A DNA stretch of 64,000 nucleotides from Bacillota bacterium (GTDB taxonomy: Bacteria > Bacillota > Clostridia > Christensenellales > SZUA-584): NCBI GenBank assembly GCA_023415915.1, contig JAEZIZ010000100.1:1-64000 (forward strand). Reading direction: 5' to 3'. Every line of letters starts with the position of its first letter. Positions within the stretch are counted from its first letter, which is position 1. Both the position numbers and the translations under genes were made by a program. This document shows, piece after piece, positions 50,764-58,892 of this stretch. The notes under the pieces were generated by a model that saw only the letters and a list, made by a program, of their open reading frames with translations, was not told the origin of the DNA and did no database searches.

Positions 50764-52509
50764 TTATTTCGCGCTGTCTATCGCGCTTTCATATAGCTTA
50801 ACGCCATTCTTACCGTGGCCTTTTACGTAATACATTGCGGCGTCGGCGTGGCGGAACAGCTCGTCGTATGTTCTGCCGTCTTGGGGATAAAGGCTCACTC
50901 CTATGCTGAACATTGGAAGTATGCACGTTTTTTCATCAATCTTTAAAGGCTTGATTCGCTTTTTCATCGCGTAAAGGCTTTCCAGCACGTTGGACGACGA
51001 TTCTATGTTTTTAAGCAAAACCACGAACTCGTCCCCTCCTACCCTTCCGATGATATCGGTAGAACGCAGCGAGGAAGTCATCACCTTTGCCAGCGACTGT
51101 ATCAGCCTGTCTCCCGCTTTATGCCCTAAGGTGTCGTTGACCTCCTTTAAATTGTCGATATCCAGAACGAGCAGCGCATTGCCTAAGCCCGCTCCTTCTC
51201 CCGCAAGATAATTTTCTATAAGCGTATGGGTGGTCATATTGTTATAAAGCCCCGTAAGGGAGTCTCTTTGAGCGTCGTACATCAGCTTCTGCTCGCTCTT
51301 TTTCTGTGAATCAACGTCCGTCAGCTTATGCAGGCAGCGGTACGGCTTTCCGTTCTCATCCCTTAATACTACGCCCTGGCAGCGGCACCAGAAAAAGCTT
51401 CCGTCCCCCCGCTTCATTCTGAAATCGACGCTGAAAGTATCGCCCAGCTTTACAAGGTCGTCCGGTTTCACCAGCATGCCAATGTCGTCCGGATGTATCA
51501 GACCAGCGTCTATTTCTCCCTGCGGAAAGTTTTTGCGTATCAGCTTTCTTTTAAGCAGTTCTTCCGTTTCGCCCAGCACCTCTACGTGCCCAGTAAGAAG
51601 GTCGTGGTCTATAACGACTTCCAGCCCCAAGCCGCTCAACAGCTTCTGCCGCTCCTTGTTTCTGCGCAGAAGTTCCTCCGCGTGCTTCACCTGCTCCGCC
51701 AGCACCTCGTCGTGAACGTCCCTTACCGTTACCAGTATATCATCCCCTTCCGGCGTGCAGCAGTTGTACGTGGCTTCTCTCCAGCGCATTTCAGGCGTAT
51801 CGCAAAGCCTGTAGCGGTAGCTGTATGAGGGGTTCTCGGCCATTCGCTCACTCAATACGGAAAGCTTTAAGTTACCGTAGTAATCCTTGCGGTCTTCTTT
51901 CGGGATGAGCGTATCGCGTATCGTCTTCAATATAGTATCATAATCTCCCTTTAACGGCACCCTGTGCGTATTGTTTTCATTTTTTGCGTAAAGCTCAACC
52001 GCTCCCGTCCTCTTGTCCAATATGCATACGTACTCATAATTCGCAAGTATTACGGATTCCATCAGCTTGCGCAGCCGGTAATTCTCAAGCTCTCTCGCTT
52101 TTTGTTCTTCTATAGGCCCCGCGAGCGTTATCTGCAGCACATCGTCGCTGGCATCGTTTTTAAGGAATATCACCGTCGTCTTAACCCAACCGTATTCTCC
52201 GTTGTCCTTAAGCTGGCGGCATTCGTATGCTACCTTCTTCTCCCCTCTTGCGTAAGCCTCAAGCAGTTTATCGCGGGAAAACGTCTCTATAAACTTCTGC
52301 TTGTGAGCGGGGTCCAACGTAGACGCCCCAACAGTTATGAGGTCGTCAAAAACGCCGCGTGTAGCCGCCTTCTTGGTTGTGTAATTCTCGTATTCAAGCA
52401 TTTCGTATGTATTTTTCGTAAGATTAACGGATATGACCAGAGGAAACGCTTCCGAAATCGCATAAAGCAGGTTCTTAAGCTCTTTCGTTTCGGGTATTCC
52501 CCCGCGCAT
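50764..52509 (-). CDS. PAS-GGDEF diguanylate cyclase
   Basis: This 581-residue soluble protein has PAS-like sensor segments (about 1-130, 140-270 and 290-400; the last ends GDTFSVDFRMKRGDGSFFWCRCQG) and a C-terminal GGDEF domain (about 410-575). The GGDEF signature is intact (residues 491-495) and an inhibitory RxxD site lies five residues upstream (R482), so it should make cyclic di-GMP from GTP with product feedback. No EAL domain is fused. There is no membrane helix, so the signal is cytoplasmic. The ribosome site is weak. Confidence 0.93.
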   Translation of the reverse strand: MRGGIPETKELKNLLYAISEAFPLVISVNLTKNTYEMLEYENYTTKKAATRGVFDDLITVGASTLDPAHKQKFIETFSRDKLLEAYARGEKKVAYECRQLKDNGEYGWVKTTVIFLKNDASDDVLQITLAGPIEEQKARELENYRLRKLMESVILANYEYVCILDKRTGAVELYAKNENNTHRVPLKGDYDTILKTIRDTLIPKEDRKDYYGNLKLSVLSERMAENPSYSYRYRLCDTPEMRWREATYNCCTPEGDDILVTVRDVHDEVLAEQVKHAEELLRRNKERQKLLSGLGLEVVIDHDLLTGHVEVLGETEELLKRKLIRKNFPQGEIDAGLIHPDDIGMLVKPDDLVKLGDTFSVDFRMKRGDGSFFWCRCQGVVLRDENGKPYRCLHKLTDVDSQKKSEQKLMYDAQRDSLTGLYNNMTTHTLIENYLAGEGAGLGNALLVLDIDNLKEVNDTLGHKAGDRLIQSLAKVMTSSLRSTDIIGRVGGDEFVVLLKNIESSSNVLESLYAMKKRIKPLKIDEKTCILPMFSIGVSLYPQDGRTYDELFRHADAAMYYVKGHGKNGVKLYESAIDSAK

Positions 52510-52680
52510 TGATGGCTACTTTTTCGATCTTTTTCTGTTTGTGTTCTGTCTTCTGCCGCCCATTATACTTACGTCCGTTCTGAGTTTTTGCCGCTGAAAT
52601 GTTTTTGTTGCTTAAATACACCAAGAAAAAGTTCGATTCGAGCTTTCAATATTCTATATATAATATCGGTACATATTTTA

Positions 52681-52706
52681 TCTGCATTATATAATTATAA
52701 TGCAGA
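52681..52706. repeat. Perfect palindrome beside the insertion sequence
   Basis: TCTGCATTATA and TATAATGCAGA flank TAAT, two bases outside the left inverted repeat of the IS. Confidence 0.75.
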
Positions 52707-54173
52707 TATCAGACTGTCGATAAACCCTGTTTTCAATAAACGAAAAACGGGGTTTTTCATTTGAAAAACCGAAAGAAGTAGATATAAAGCTCGATTCAAA
52801 TATGAGGATAATGGGGGTAATCCATCTCTCCATCTCCACATTGCCAGCTTTTTAAGATTCATGGCAGCATATTTGAGCTTCACCCAGTTAGTAACTTGGA
52901 CAAGCCCTCGGTATGGCGTATACCGCATCGCGTACTTCTCTTTACCATCCGCGAAAACACGCTCGATTGTTTCCCCTCGCTTTTCATAGGTTTCTTTGCC
53001 TATCGGAGAATGCCTGATGTCCTCGGCCTGCTCGATATAGTCCCTCCAGATGTGAATCGCAACTGTCTTCTGGTAGTTCTTGCTGGCAGTACACCGTACC
53101 CTAGAAGGACAATCTCTGCAAATATTGGGATCGCTTTTGTATTCCCGATAGCCGTCTTTGTTGGTCGTTGAGTATTTGAGTATCTGATACTCAGGACAAA
53201 TTACACAATCGTAGTATTCGTCATAGACATACTTGTACCATTCCAGATTACCTTTCTTGGTCATAGGACGTTTGTATGGCATGGATGGAAGACGTTTATC
53301 ATCGAATATCTTCTTACATATCCAAGGTGTCTTGTATGCTGCATCCGCCGTTACTACATTAATTTGAGGAAACCGTCCGGTCACCTTGTCATATAATTCG
53401 TCGAATGCCACGCTGTCGTGCATGTTGCCCGGATTTACGGTCACGCCCAATACGAAATTATGGCTGTCACAAGCTGTTTGAACACAATAGGCAAAGCATT
53501 TCTTATGCTCACCCTTGTGAAATACGCCGCTGTCTGGGTCGGTTGTGGATTTGGTTACGACCTTTTCTTCGGGTGGCTGGTTCGGAGGATCGTCATCAAA
53601 AGGCTTTTTACCATGCTCTTCACGATCCTTGTTGATCTCCTCGCGCAGCTGCTTTTCATATACCTTGGCAGCAACGGGTATTGCTTGTTTGATATTCTTT
53701 TTCATATTCGCATTGGCCTTAATATGCGTTCCATCAACAAATACGACTTCCGGTGCCAGATATCCGGCGTATTCTACCTCGCTCAATATCCATTCAAATA
53801 TCTGTTCCACGGTTCTTTCTGTAAATCGATGCCGGAAGTTGTAGCTGATTGTTGCGAAGTGAGGGGTTGTCTTATTTATGGGGTATCCAATAAACCAACG
53901 GTATGCGATGTTCATCTCTACATCAGCCGCTGTCTGCCGAAGAGAACGTATTCCATACAAATGCTGAATCAAAACAATCTTGAACAGCACCACAGGGTCA
54001 ATGCTCGGCCTGCCATTATCCGGGCAGTACAGGTCTTCCACCAGTTCATATATTCGCTCGAAATTCACCGCTGAATCTATCTTCCTTAGAAGATGTTCCT
54101 TAGGAATTAAATCATCCAGATTCACGATCTCAAGTGTTTTTCTGTTCTCTTCATTCTTGTTAAGCAACCTCAA
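52695..54173 (-). CDS. IS1182-family DDE transposase
   Basis: This 492-residue transposase has an N-terminal DUF772-type domain (IDPVVLFKIVLIQHLYGIRSLRQT), then the catalytic core: D in FVDGTHIKANAN, D in VTADAAYKTPWI and E in GETIERVFADGKEKYAMRY. A CPEYQILKY / CRDCPSRVRC zinc-like insert is typical of IS1182 members. It looks intact. The stop codon (52697-52695) lies about 12 bases outside the left inverted repeat, so the last four residues (ISAL) are encoded by flanking DNA. Confidence 0.93.
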   Translation of the reverse strand: MRLLNKNEENRKTLEIVNLDDLIPKEHLLRKIDSAVNFERIYELVEDLYCPDNGRPSIDPVVLFKIVLIQHLYGIRSLRQTAADVEMNIAYRWFIGYPINKTTPHFATISYNFRHRFTERTVEQIFEWILSEVEYAGYLAPEVVFVDGTHIKANANMKKNIKQAIPVAAKVYEKQLREEINKDREEHGKKPFDDDPPNQPPEEKVVTKSTTDPDSGVFHKGEHKKCFAYCVQTACDSHNFVLGVTVNPGNMHDSVAFDELYDKVTGRFPQINVVTADAAYKTPWICKKIFDDKRLPSMPYKRPMTKKGNLEWYKYVYDEYYDCVICPEYQILKYSTTNKDGYREYKSDPNICRDCPSRVRCTASKNYQKTVAIHIWRDYIEQAEDIRHSPIGKETYEKRGETIERVFADGKEKYAMRYTPYRGLVQVTNWVKLKYAAMNLKKLAMWRWRDGLPPLSSYLNRALYLLLSVFQMKNPVFRLLKTGFIDSLISAL

Positions 54174-54232
54174 TCACCCTATTTCATTGTACCAAAAAAA
54201 CCAGCTCTACGCTGGCTTTTTTGACAGTCTGA
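52709..54232 (-). mobile_element. IS1182-family insertion sequence
   Basis: TCAGACTGTC (52709-52718) and GACAGTCTGA (54223-54232) are exact 10-bp terminal inverted repeats enclosing about 1.52 kb with one transposase gene. No direct target repeat is seen. Inside the right end AAAAAAACCAGC ... GCTGGCTTTTTT (54194-54222) is a bidirectional terminator, and near the left end another hairpin (52724-52758) ends in T-runs. Palindromes lie directly outside both ends. Confidence 0.85.
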
Positions 54233-54244
54233 AGCCATACCTTG

Positions 54245-54480
54245 TGTATGGCTTTTCGTTTTGGCTATAATTCCAGAGAATCGAACACGAGCCCGCCGCT
54301 GCCAGTGGATAACCGAACGACCGCTGCCAGTGGCAGATGAAGGGAGTGAGGTTATCTGTGAGCATGAGGCGAGGGTAGCGAAAGCGAAATGCGAGCCCAT
54401 AGCGAACAGAGGATGATGAAGGCGGGCGAGGCGGCGTGATAGTGAGCGTAAGCGAACGAAGCGATTCCCCTAGGAGGTAC
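54245..54480. other. Gene-free region to the right of the IS
   Basis: The stretch starts with a hairpin (AAGCCATAC ... GTATGGCTT, 54232-54254) followed by TTCGTTTT. It continues as purine-rich low-complexity DNA with CCGCTGCCAGTGG repeated twice (54290-54332) and a GCGAAAGCGAAATGCGAGC tract. No ORF is supported. It may be the remnant of an older mobile element; the evidence is only its unusual composition and the adjacent IS. Confidence 0.4.
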
Positions 54481-54483
54481 CAA

Positions 54484-54517
54484 TAAAAAATACCATCGCA
54501 TGGTGGTATTCTTTATT
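54484..54517. terminator. Bidirectional terminator-like hairpin ahead of arsR
   Basis: AATACCA (54489-54495) and TGGTATT (54504-54510) are framed by an A-run and a T-rich tail. Confidence 0.65.
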
Positions 54518-54550
54518 GTATATTTAGTCCTTTCAGCTTTCAAGTTCACA

Positions 54551-54601
54551 TTGACATTTTTCGATTTGGCCGCATATAATAGTCATATCGAAGCATATCG
54601 A
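54551..54601 (+). promoter_or_regulatory. Promoter and candidate ArsR operator of the hgc operon
   Basis: TTGACA (54551-54556) and TATAAT (54575-54580) are 18 bases apart. CATATCGA is repeated at 54584-54591 and 54594-54601 (period 10, one helical turn), overlapping the transcription start and forming a likely operator for the ArsR-type repressor encoded next. Confidence 0.7.
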
Positions 54602-54614
54602 TTTGAGGTGCTGT

Positions 54615-54950
54615 ATGGAAAACTATTTGGAAAATACAAAGGTGTTTAAGGCATTGGGCGACCCTAAAAGAGCGATGATAGTGGATATGCTCTCCTGCGG
54701 GGAACTGTGCGCCTGCATGATATTGGAGAAGTTTAATATGTCCCAATCAACACTGTCGCATCACATGAAACTTCTTTGCGGCTGCGGACTCGTCAGGAGC
54801 AGAGAAGTAGGCAAGTGGACTTACTACTCTTTGGATGCAGATACTATCAGTAAAACAAAACAGTTCTTCTGCGCCATCACGTCCGATAAGGAAAACTGCA
54901 TCTGTAAAGAAAGCCCGAATTGCTGCAAAGGATGTGCCGAAAATGAGTAA
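54615..54950 (+). CDS. ArsR-family metal/metalloid-responsive repressor
   Basis: This 111-residue protein has the ArsR winged helix: FKALGDPKRAMIVDMLSCGELCAC, then NMSQSTLSHHMKLLCGCGLV and the wing VGKWTYYSLD. Cysteines in ELCAC (C32, C34) match the As(III) site of ArsR; C28, C55 and C57 add thiol ligands, and the tail (CICKES, CCKGC) is unusually Cys-rich. It probably represses its own operon and is released by a thiophilic metal or metalloid (As, Sb, possibly Hg). The ATG at 54615 follows GAGGTG; the upstream TTG is less likely. Its stop overlaps hgcA by 8 bases. Confidence 0.9.
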   Translation: MENYLENTKVFKALGDPKRAMIVDMLSCGELCACMILEKFNMSQSTLSHHMKLLCGCGLVRSREVGKWTYYSLDADTISKTKQFFCAITSDKENCICKESPNCCKGCAENE

Positions 54951-56031
54951 AGAAAAATCCTGCTGCTGCTCGGGTACTTCCTGCTGCTCAGTGCAAAACC
55001 TGACTCCTGTTAACGAAAAAGATAAATGGATAACGGGAAAAGTAAAAACAAAACGGGGGTTTGTACCTGTCGTTTCAACGGATACGCGTTTACAAGATAC
55101 ATTTGGGGCATGGAAAGTTCGCTGGGGAATAGGCCGAACGAAGTACATTATAAGCCCTGGGTTGTATGCTGTGGGCCGCCCCGATGCAACGTCTCCGGTT
55201 CTGGTAAGCGCAAACTACAAGCTGACCTTCGACACCTTAAGAAAAGAACTCTCAGAGCTGAACTGCTGGATATTAATACTGGACACGAAAGGCATCAACG
55301 TGTGGTGCGCCGCGGGTAAAGGTACGTTTGGAACGGATGAACTTGTGAACCGGATATCGAAAACAGGATTATACGATATAGTGTCGCACAGGACATTGAT
55401 ACTGCCGCAGTTGGGAGCGCCCGGAGTAAGCGCCCATGAAGTAACCCGGCAGACAGGCTTTTCGGTAATTTACGGCCCTGTCAGAGCGCGCGATATCAAG
55501 GCGTTTATTGCTGTCGGCTACAAGGCTACGCCGCAAATGCGCACTGTTAAATTTACTACGCGGGACAGATTGGTTCTGACGCCGGTGGAGCTGGTATCCG
55601 CAGCAAAAGTTTCACTGATGGTTTTCGGCGTGTTGTTCCTCGTCAACCTGTTTGCTGCAAGGCCTTTCGGACTCTGGGATTTTGTTTTGTATGCGGGCGC
55701 GGTGGTAATGGGAACCGTCGTCACGCCTATACTGCTTCCATTGATACCCGGCAGGGCGTTTGCCTGGAAAGGCTGGCTGCTGGGGTTGTTATGGACAGCC
55801 GGGTTTCTCTGGTTGATCGGATGGTTTGCTATGGAACAAGCGCTGCTGCTCACCGGTTATCTGTTGGTGCTGCCGTCACTGTCGGCGTATCTGGCGATGT
55901 ACTTTACCGGTTCGACAACATATACATCCTTTTCCGGCGTTATCAAGGAAATGAAAGCAGCGGTTCCGCTTATTGCCCTTTCGTCTGCCGCGGGGATTGC
56001 GCTGGTGCTGATTGCAGCCCTGTCGGCCTGA
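54943..56031 (+). CDS. hgcA: HgcA, corrinoid protein for mercury methylation
   Basis: This 362-residue protein has an N-terminal corrinoid-binding domain like that of the corrinoid iron-sulfur protein and five C-terminal membrane helices (about 222-238, 246-266, 277-296, 300-318, 338-360). The diagnostic cap-helix motif NVWCAAGK is present (119-126); C122 is the proposed cobalt ligand that enables methyl transfer to Hg(II). The first 25 residues (CCCSGTSCC) form an additional Cys cluster. The start ATG at 54943 overlaps the arsR stop. With hgcB directly behind, this is the complete minimal mercury-methylation gene pair. No enzymatic evidence can come from sequence alone. Confidence 0.93.
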   Translation: MSKEKSCCCSGTSCCSVQNLTPVNEKDKWITGKVKTKRGFVPVVSTDTRLQDTFGAWKVRWGIGRTKYIISPGLYAVGRPDATSPVLVSANYKLTFDTLRKELSELNCWILILDTKGINVWCAAGKGTFGTDELVNRISKTGLYDIVSHRTLILPQLGAPGVSAHEVTRQTGFSVIYGPVRARDIKAFIAVGYKATPQMRTVKFTTRDRLVLTPVELVSAAKVSLMVFGVLFLVNLFAARPFGLWDFVLYAGAVVMGTVVTPILLPLIPGRAFAWKGWLLGLLWTAGFLWLIGWFAMEQALLLTGYLLVLPSLSAYLAMYFTGSTTYTSFSGVIKEMKAAVPLIALSSAAGIALVLIAALSA

Positions 56032-56042
56032 AGGAGGATATG

Positions 56043-56336
56043 ATGAAACACAGATATCTGAAGAACGTTTCAACGCTGAAACTCTCGGCTGAAAAATGCA
56101 TAGGCTGCGGACGGTGCACTGAGGTTTGCCCGCATGCCGTATTCAGCATTGAGGAAAATAAAGCCCGCATTGTGGATATAGACCTGTGTATGGAATGCGG
56201 CGCATGCGCGAAGAACTGTCCTGCGGAGGCAATAACCGTGGATCCGGGCGTGGGTTGTGCAGCCGCCGTTATCACAGGCTGGATAACCGGCGGTGAACCG
56301 AACTGCGACTGCTCAAACGGCGGGGATTGTTGCTGA
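56043..56336 (+). CDS. hgcB: HgcB, ferredoxin partner of HgcA
   Basis: This 97-residue ferredoxin has two [4Fe-4S] sites: C19, C22, C25, C29 and C49, C52, C55, C59, the second in the HgcB-typical DLCMECGACAKNCP. The C-terminal tail holds C72, C88, C90 and the vicinal pair C96-C97 that in HgcB is thought to hand Hg(II) to HgcA. It is proposed to reduce the HgcA corrinoid. The ATG at 56043 follows AAGGAGG by 5 bases; a preceding ATG at 56040 is too close. It starts 11 bases after hgcA. Confidence 0.94.
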   Translation: MKHRYLKNVSTLKLSAEKCIGCGRCTEVCPHAVFSIEENKARIVDIDLCMECGACAKNCPAEAITVDPGVGCAAAVITGWITGGEPNCDCSNGGDCC

Positions 56337-56352
56337 ATATGGGGAGGCTGTT

Positions 56353-57411
56353 ATGCAAAAAGAGAAACCGGGTATAGGCTTTTTTGAGAAATATCTGACG
56401 CTATGGGTTGTGCTGTGCATGGTTGTCGGCGTGCTTATCGGAAAATTTCTTCCGGCGGTTCCTGAATTTTTGGAACAATTCGAGTACGCTCATGTCTCCA
56501 TACCAATCGCCGTTTTAATATGGCTGATGATCTATCCCATGATGATGAAGGTGGATTTCGCCAGTATCAGAAACGTTGGGAAAAATCCGAAAGGTTTGTT
56601 TATCACATGGGCGACAAACTGGCTGATTAAACCCTTTACGATGTTCGGAATCGCGTGGTTCTTCTTTTACGTGGTATTCAAGGCGGTCATTCCCGCCGAG
56701 CTTGCAAAGGACTATCTGGCCGGCGCTATTTTGCTGGGCGCTGCGCCGTGTACGGCCATGGTGTTCGTATGGAGCCATTTGACCAAAGGCCGCCCGGCGT
56801 ACACCGTGGTGCAGGTAGCTACGAACGACCTTATAATACTCGTGGCATTTACGCCCATCGTTGCGTTTTTACTGGGTGTGGGCGGTGTATTCATTCCGTG
56901 GGATACGCTGATACTGTCCGTTGTGCTGTTTGTTGTAATACCGCTGACAGCTGGCGTTATTACACGTATTTGGATGATAAAGCACAAGGGCGCTGAATAT
57001 TTCGAGCGGCGGTTTATCCCGAAGTTCAATAACATTACGATAACAGGCTTGCTGCTTACGCTGATCATAATATTCTCATTTCAGGGGGAAGTGATACTCA
57101 GCAATCCCGTTCACATCGTTTTGATTGCGATACCGTTGATACTGCAGACGTTTATGATATTTTTCATTGCTTACGGGGTTTCCAAACTGCTTAAGCTGCC
57201 GCACGATATAGCGGCTCCGGCCGGGATGATAGGCGCGTCCAACTTCTTTGAACTTGCTGTGGCGGTTGCCATTTCGCTGTTCGGCGCAAACTCGCCCGTA
57301 GCGCTGGCGACCATAGTTGGGGTTCTTGTTGAAGTCCCTGTAATGCTGACGCTGGTGCGTATCGCTAACCGGACACACAACTGGTTTCCGGAGGAAAAGC
57401 GGCAGGGATAA
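56353..57411 (+). CDS. acr3: Arsenite efflux permease Acr3
   Basis: This 352-residue protein has about ten membrane helices and the ACR3 signature LLGAAPCTAMVFVWSHLTKG (C133 is the conserved thiol) plus TNDLIILVAFTPIVAF. It exports As(III) by proton-motive force. The start ATG at 56353 follows GGGGAGG, 16 bases after hgcB, so it is the last gene of arsR-hgcA-hgcB-acr3. The gap 57412-57625 shows no gene and no convincing terminator. Its presence suggests that the repressor responds to arsenite and that Hg methylation genes are carried in a metalloid operon. Confidence 0.94.
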   Translation: MQKEKPGIGFFEKYLTLWVVLCMVVGVLIGKFLPAVPEFLEQFEYAHVSIPIAVLIWLMIYPMMMKVDFASIRNVGKNPKGLFITWATNWLIKPFTMFGIAWFFFYVVFKAVIPAELAKDYLAGAILLGAAPCTAMVFVWSHLTKGRPAYTVVQVATNDLIILVAFTPIVAFLLGVGGVFIPWDTLILSVVLFVVIPLTAGVITRIWMIKHKGAEYFERRFIPKFNNITITGLLLTLIIIFSFQGEVILSNPVHIVLIAIPLILQTFMIFFIAYGVSKLLKLPHDIAAPAGMIGASNFFELAVAVAISLFGANSPVALATIVGVLVEVPVMLTLVRIANRTHNWFPEEKRQG

Positions 57412-57625
57412 AACTGCTCCTTCCTGATTATCTCCAGCGCTTCCGAACTGGTATGAAGGAAATTGCGCGTACATACCGTCACGCATAATGTTAGTGAAAC
57501 CTATGGTTATTCGTTTGGTTATATTCTATAATATAACATATCAGTTTGCTTTAAGAATATCACGGTCAGAAGTATAAACGATATAGATAATCAGGTTACA
57601 TAGATAATTAAGAGAGGAAAACGGC

Positions 57626-58624
57626 ATGAAAAAGGGTATTGCGGTTGCGGGCAATTTGATTGTCGATATTTGCAAAGAAGTGGATTCTTACCCGGAGCAA
57701 TGTATGCTCTGCAATATATTGAGCGTGCAAAAAAGCGTGGGCGGGTGCCTTACAAACACTATTATCGACCTTGCCAAGATCGACGCGTCTTTGGACCTTT
57801 TTGCTTTAGGGATGGTGGGCGACGACGACAGCGGCGCATATCTGCTCGATACCTTGAAGCGGCATAATATCAACACGCGCGGAGTGAAAATAAACAAGTA
57901 CGCAATAACATCGTTTACCGACGTAATGACGTCAGTAAAGGATAAGTCAAGAACGTTCTTTCACGCAAGAGGCGCCAACGCGGTTTTTGATTATAATGAC
58001 ATCGATTTTTCGGAGTTGAACGCGAGGTTTTTTCATATCGGCTATGCGCTTCTATTGGATAGGTTTGACGCCCCCGACGAGAATTACGGCACTGTTATGG
58101 CGAAAACGCTTTACACTGTCAAACAGCATGGAATGAAAACGTCTATGGATGTGGTAAGCGAGAACAGCAACAGGTTTTCCAAAGTGGTGACGCCCAGCCT
58201 GAAGTATTGCGATTTCCTTATCATAAACGAGGTGGAAGCTTCAATGATAAGCGGTTTGCCGGTAAGGAAGAACGGCGAGCTTGACAAAGAAAGCTTAAAA
58301 AGCGTTTGCGTTGATCTTATAGGAAAAGGCGTCAATGAATGCGTGGTTATACATGCGCCGGAAGCGGCCTGCGCGATGGATTTAAGCGGCGGGTTTACTT
58401 TTGTGCCTTCTTTAAAGCTCCCCGCGGGGTATATCAAAGGAACGGTGGGAGCGGGTGACGCATTCTGCGCGGGCGTATTATACTCTCTCTATCAGGGATA
58501 TGATATGGAATACACGTTGAAAATAGGTGCGGGTGCGGCCGCCTGCAACCTTTCGGAACTTAACTCTATCGACGGCATGAAAAGCCTTGCGGAGATCAAA
58601 CAGCTAATCGAGAAGTATTCCTAG
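57626..58624 (+). CDS. PfkB-family carbohydrate kinase
   Basis: This 332-residue ribokinase-fold protein has GNLIVDICKEVDSYP at the start, VGGCLTNTIIDLAKI, GDDDSGAYL and the active-site GTVGAGDAFCAGVLYSL with the catalytic aspartate. It phosphorylates a sugar with ATP; the substrate cannot be told from sequence, but the neighbouring D-lyxose isomerase and sugar ABC transporter suggest a keto-sugar such as fructose or xylulose. The ATG at 57626 has AGAGGAAA upstream. It is the first gene of the sugar locus. Confidence 0.9.
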   Translation: MKKGIAVAGNLIVDICKEVDSYPEQCMLCNILSVQKSVGGCLTNTIIDLAKIDASLDLFALGMVGDDDSGAYLLDTLKRHNINTRGVKINKYAITSFTDVMTSVKDKSRTFFHARGANAVFDYNDIDFSELNARFFHIGYALLLDRFDAPDENYGTVMAKTLYTVKQHGMKTSMDVVSENSNRFSKVVTPSLKYCDFLIINEVEASMISGLPVRKNGELDKESLKSVCVDLIGKGVNECVVIHAPEAACAMDLSGGFTFVPSLKLPAGYIKGTVGAGDAFCAGVLYSLYQGYDMEYTLKIGAGAAACNLSELNSIDGMKSLAEIKQLIEKYS

Positions 58625-58673
58625 CGCGCAGATGCAGGCTAACAGGCAAACGGCTTAGGAATACAGTCATAAG

Positions 58674-58705
58674 GATTCCGGCAAGGCTTATGCACGGAAT
58701 TTTTG
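58674..58705 (+). terminator. Terminator after the PfkB kinase gene
   Basis: ATTCCG (58675-58680) and CGGAAT (58695-58700) pair around a 14-base loop, followed by TTTTT. The rest of the gap to 58892 is AT-rich promoter DNA. Confidence 0.6.
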
Positions 58706-58892
58706 CGTTTATCCGCTTGTTTTTTATTTCGTTTTTGTATTTACCCTTTGCTATCCCATTTTTTAAGGTTTTTTATTCCATAAAAAAATATTTTTTTGAA
58801 GCAAGAAGGAATTCATGGAAAAACGTCGAATAATATTAACAGTTAATTAAAGCATTTAATAAAGTATTTAAATAATCATCAGGGAAAATTCA

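Noticed and set aside
54245..54480. tRNA remnant or attachment site beside the IS
   Set aside because: No cloverleaf could be drawn and no direct repeat was found on the other side.
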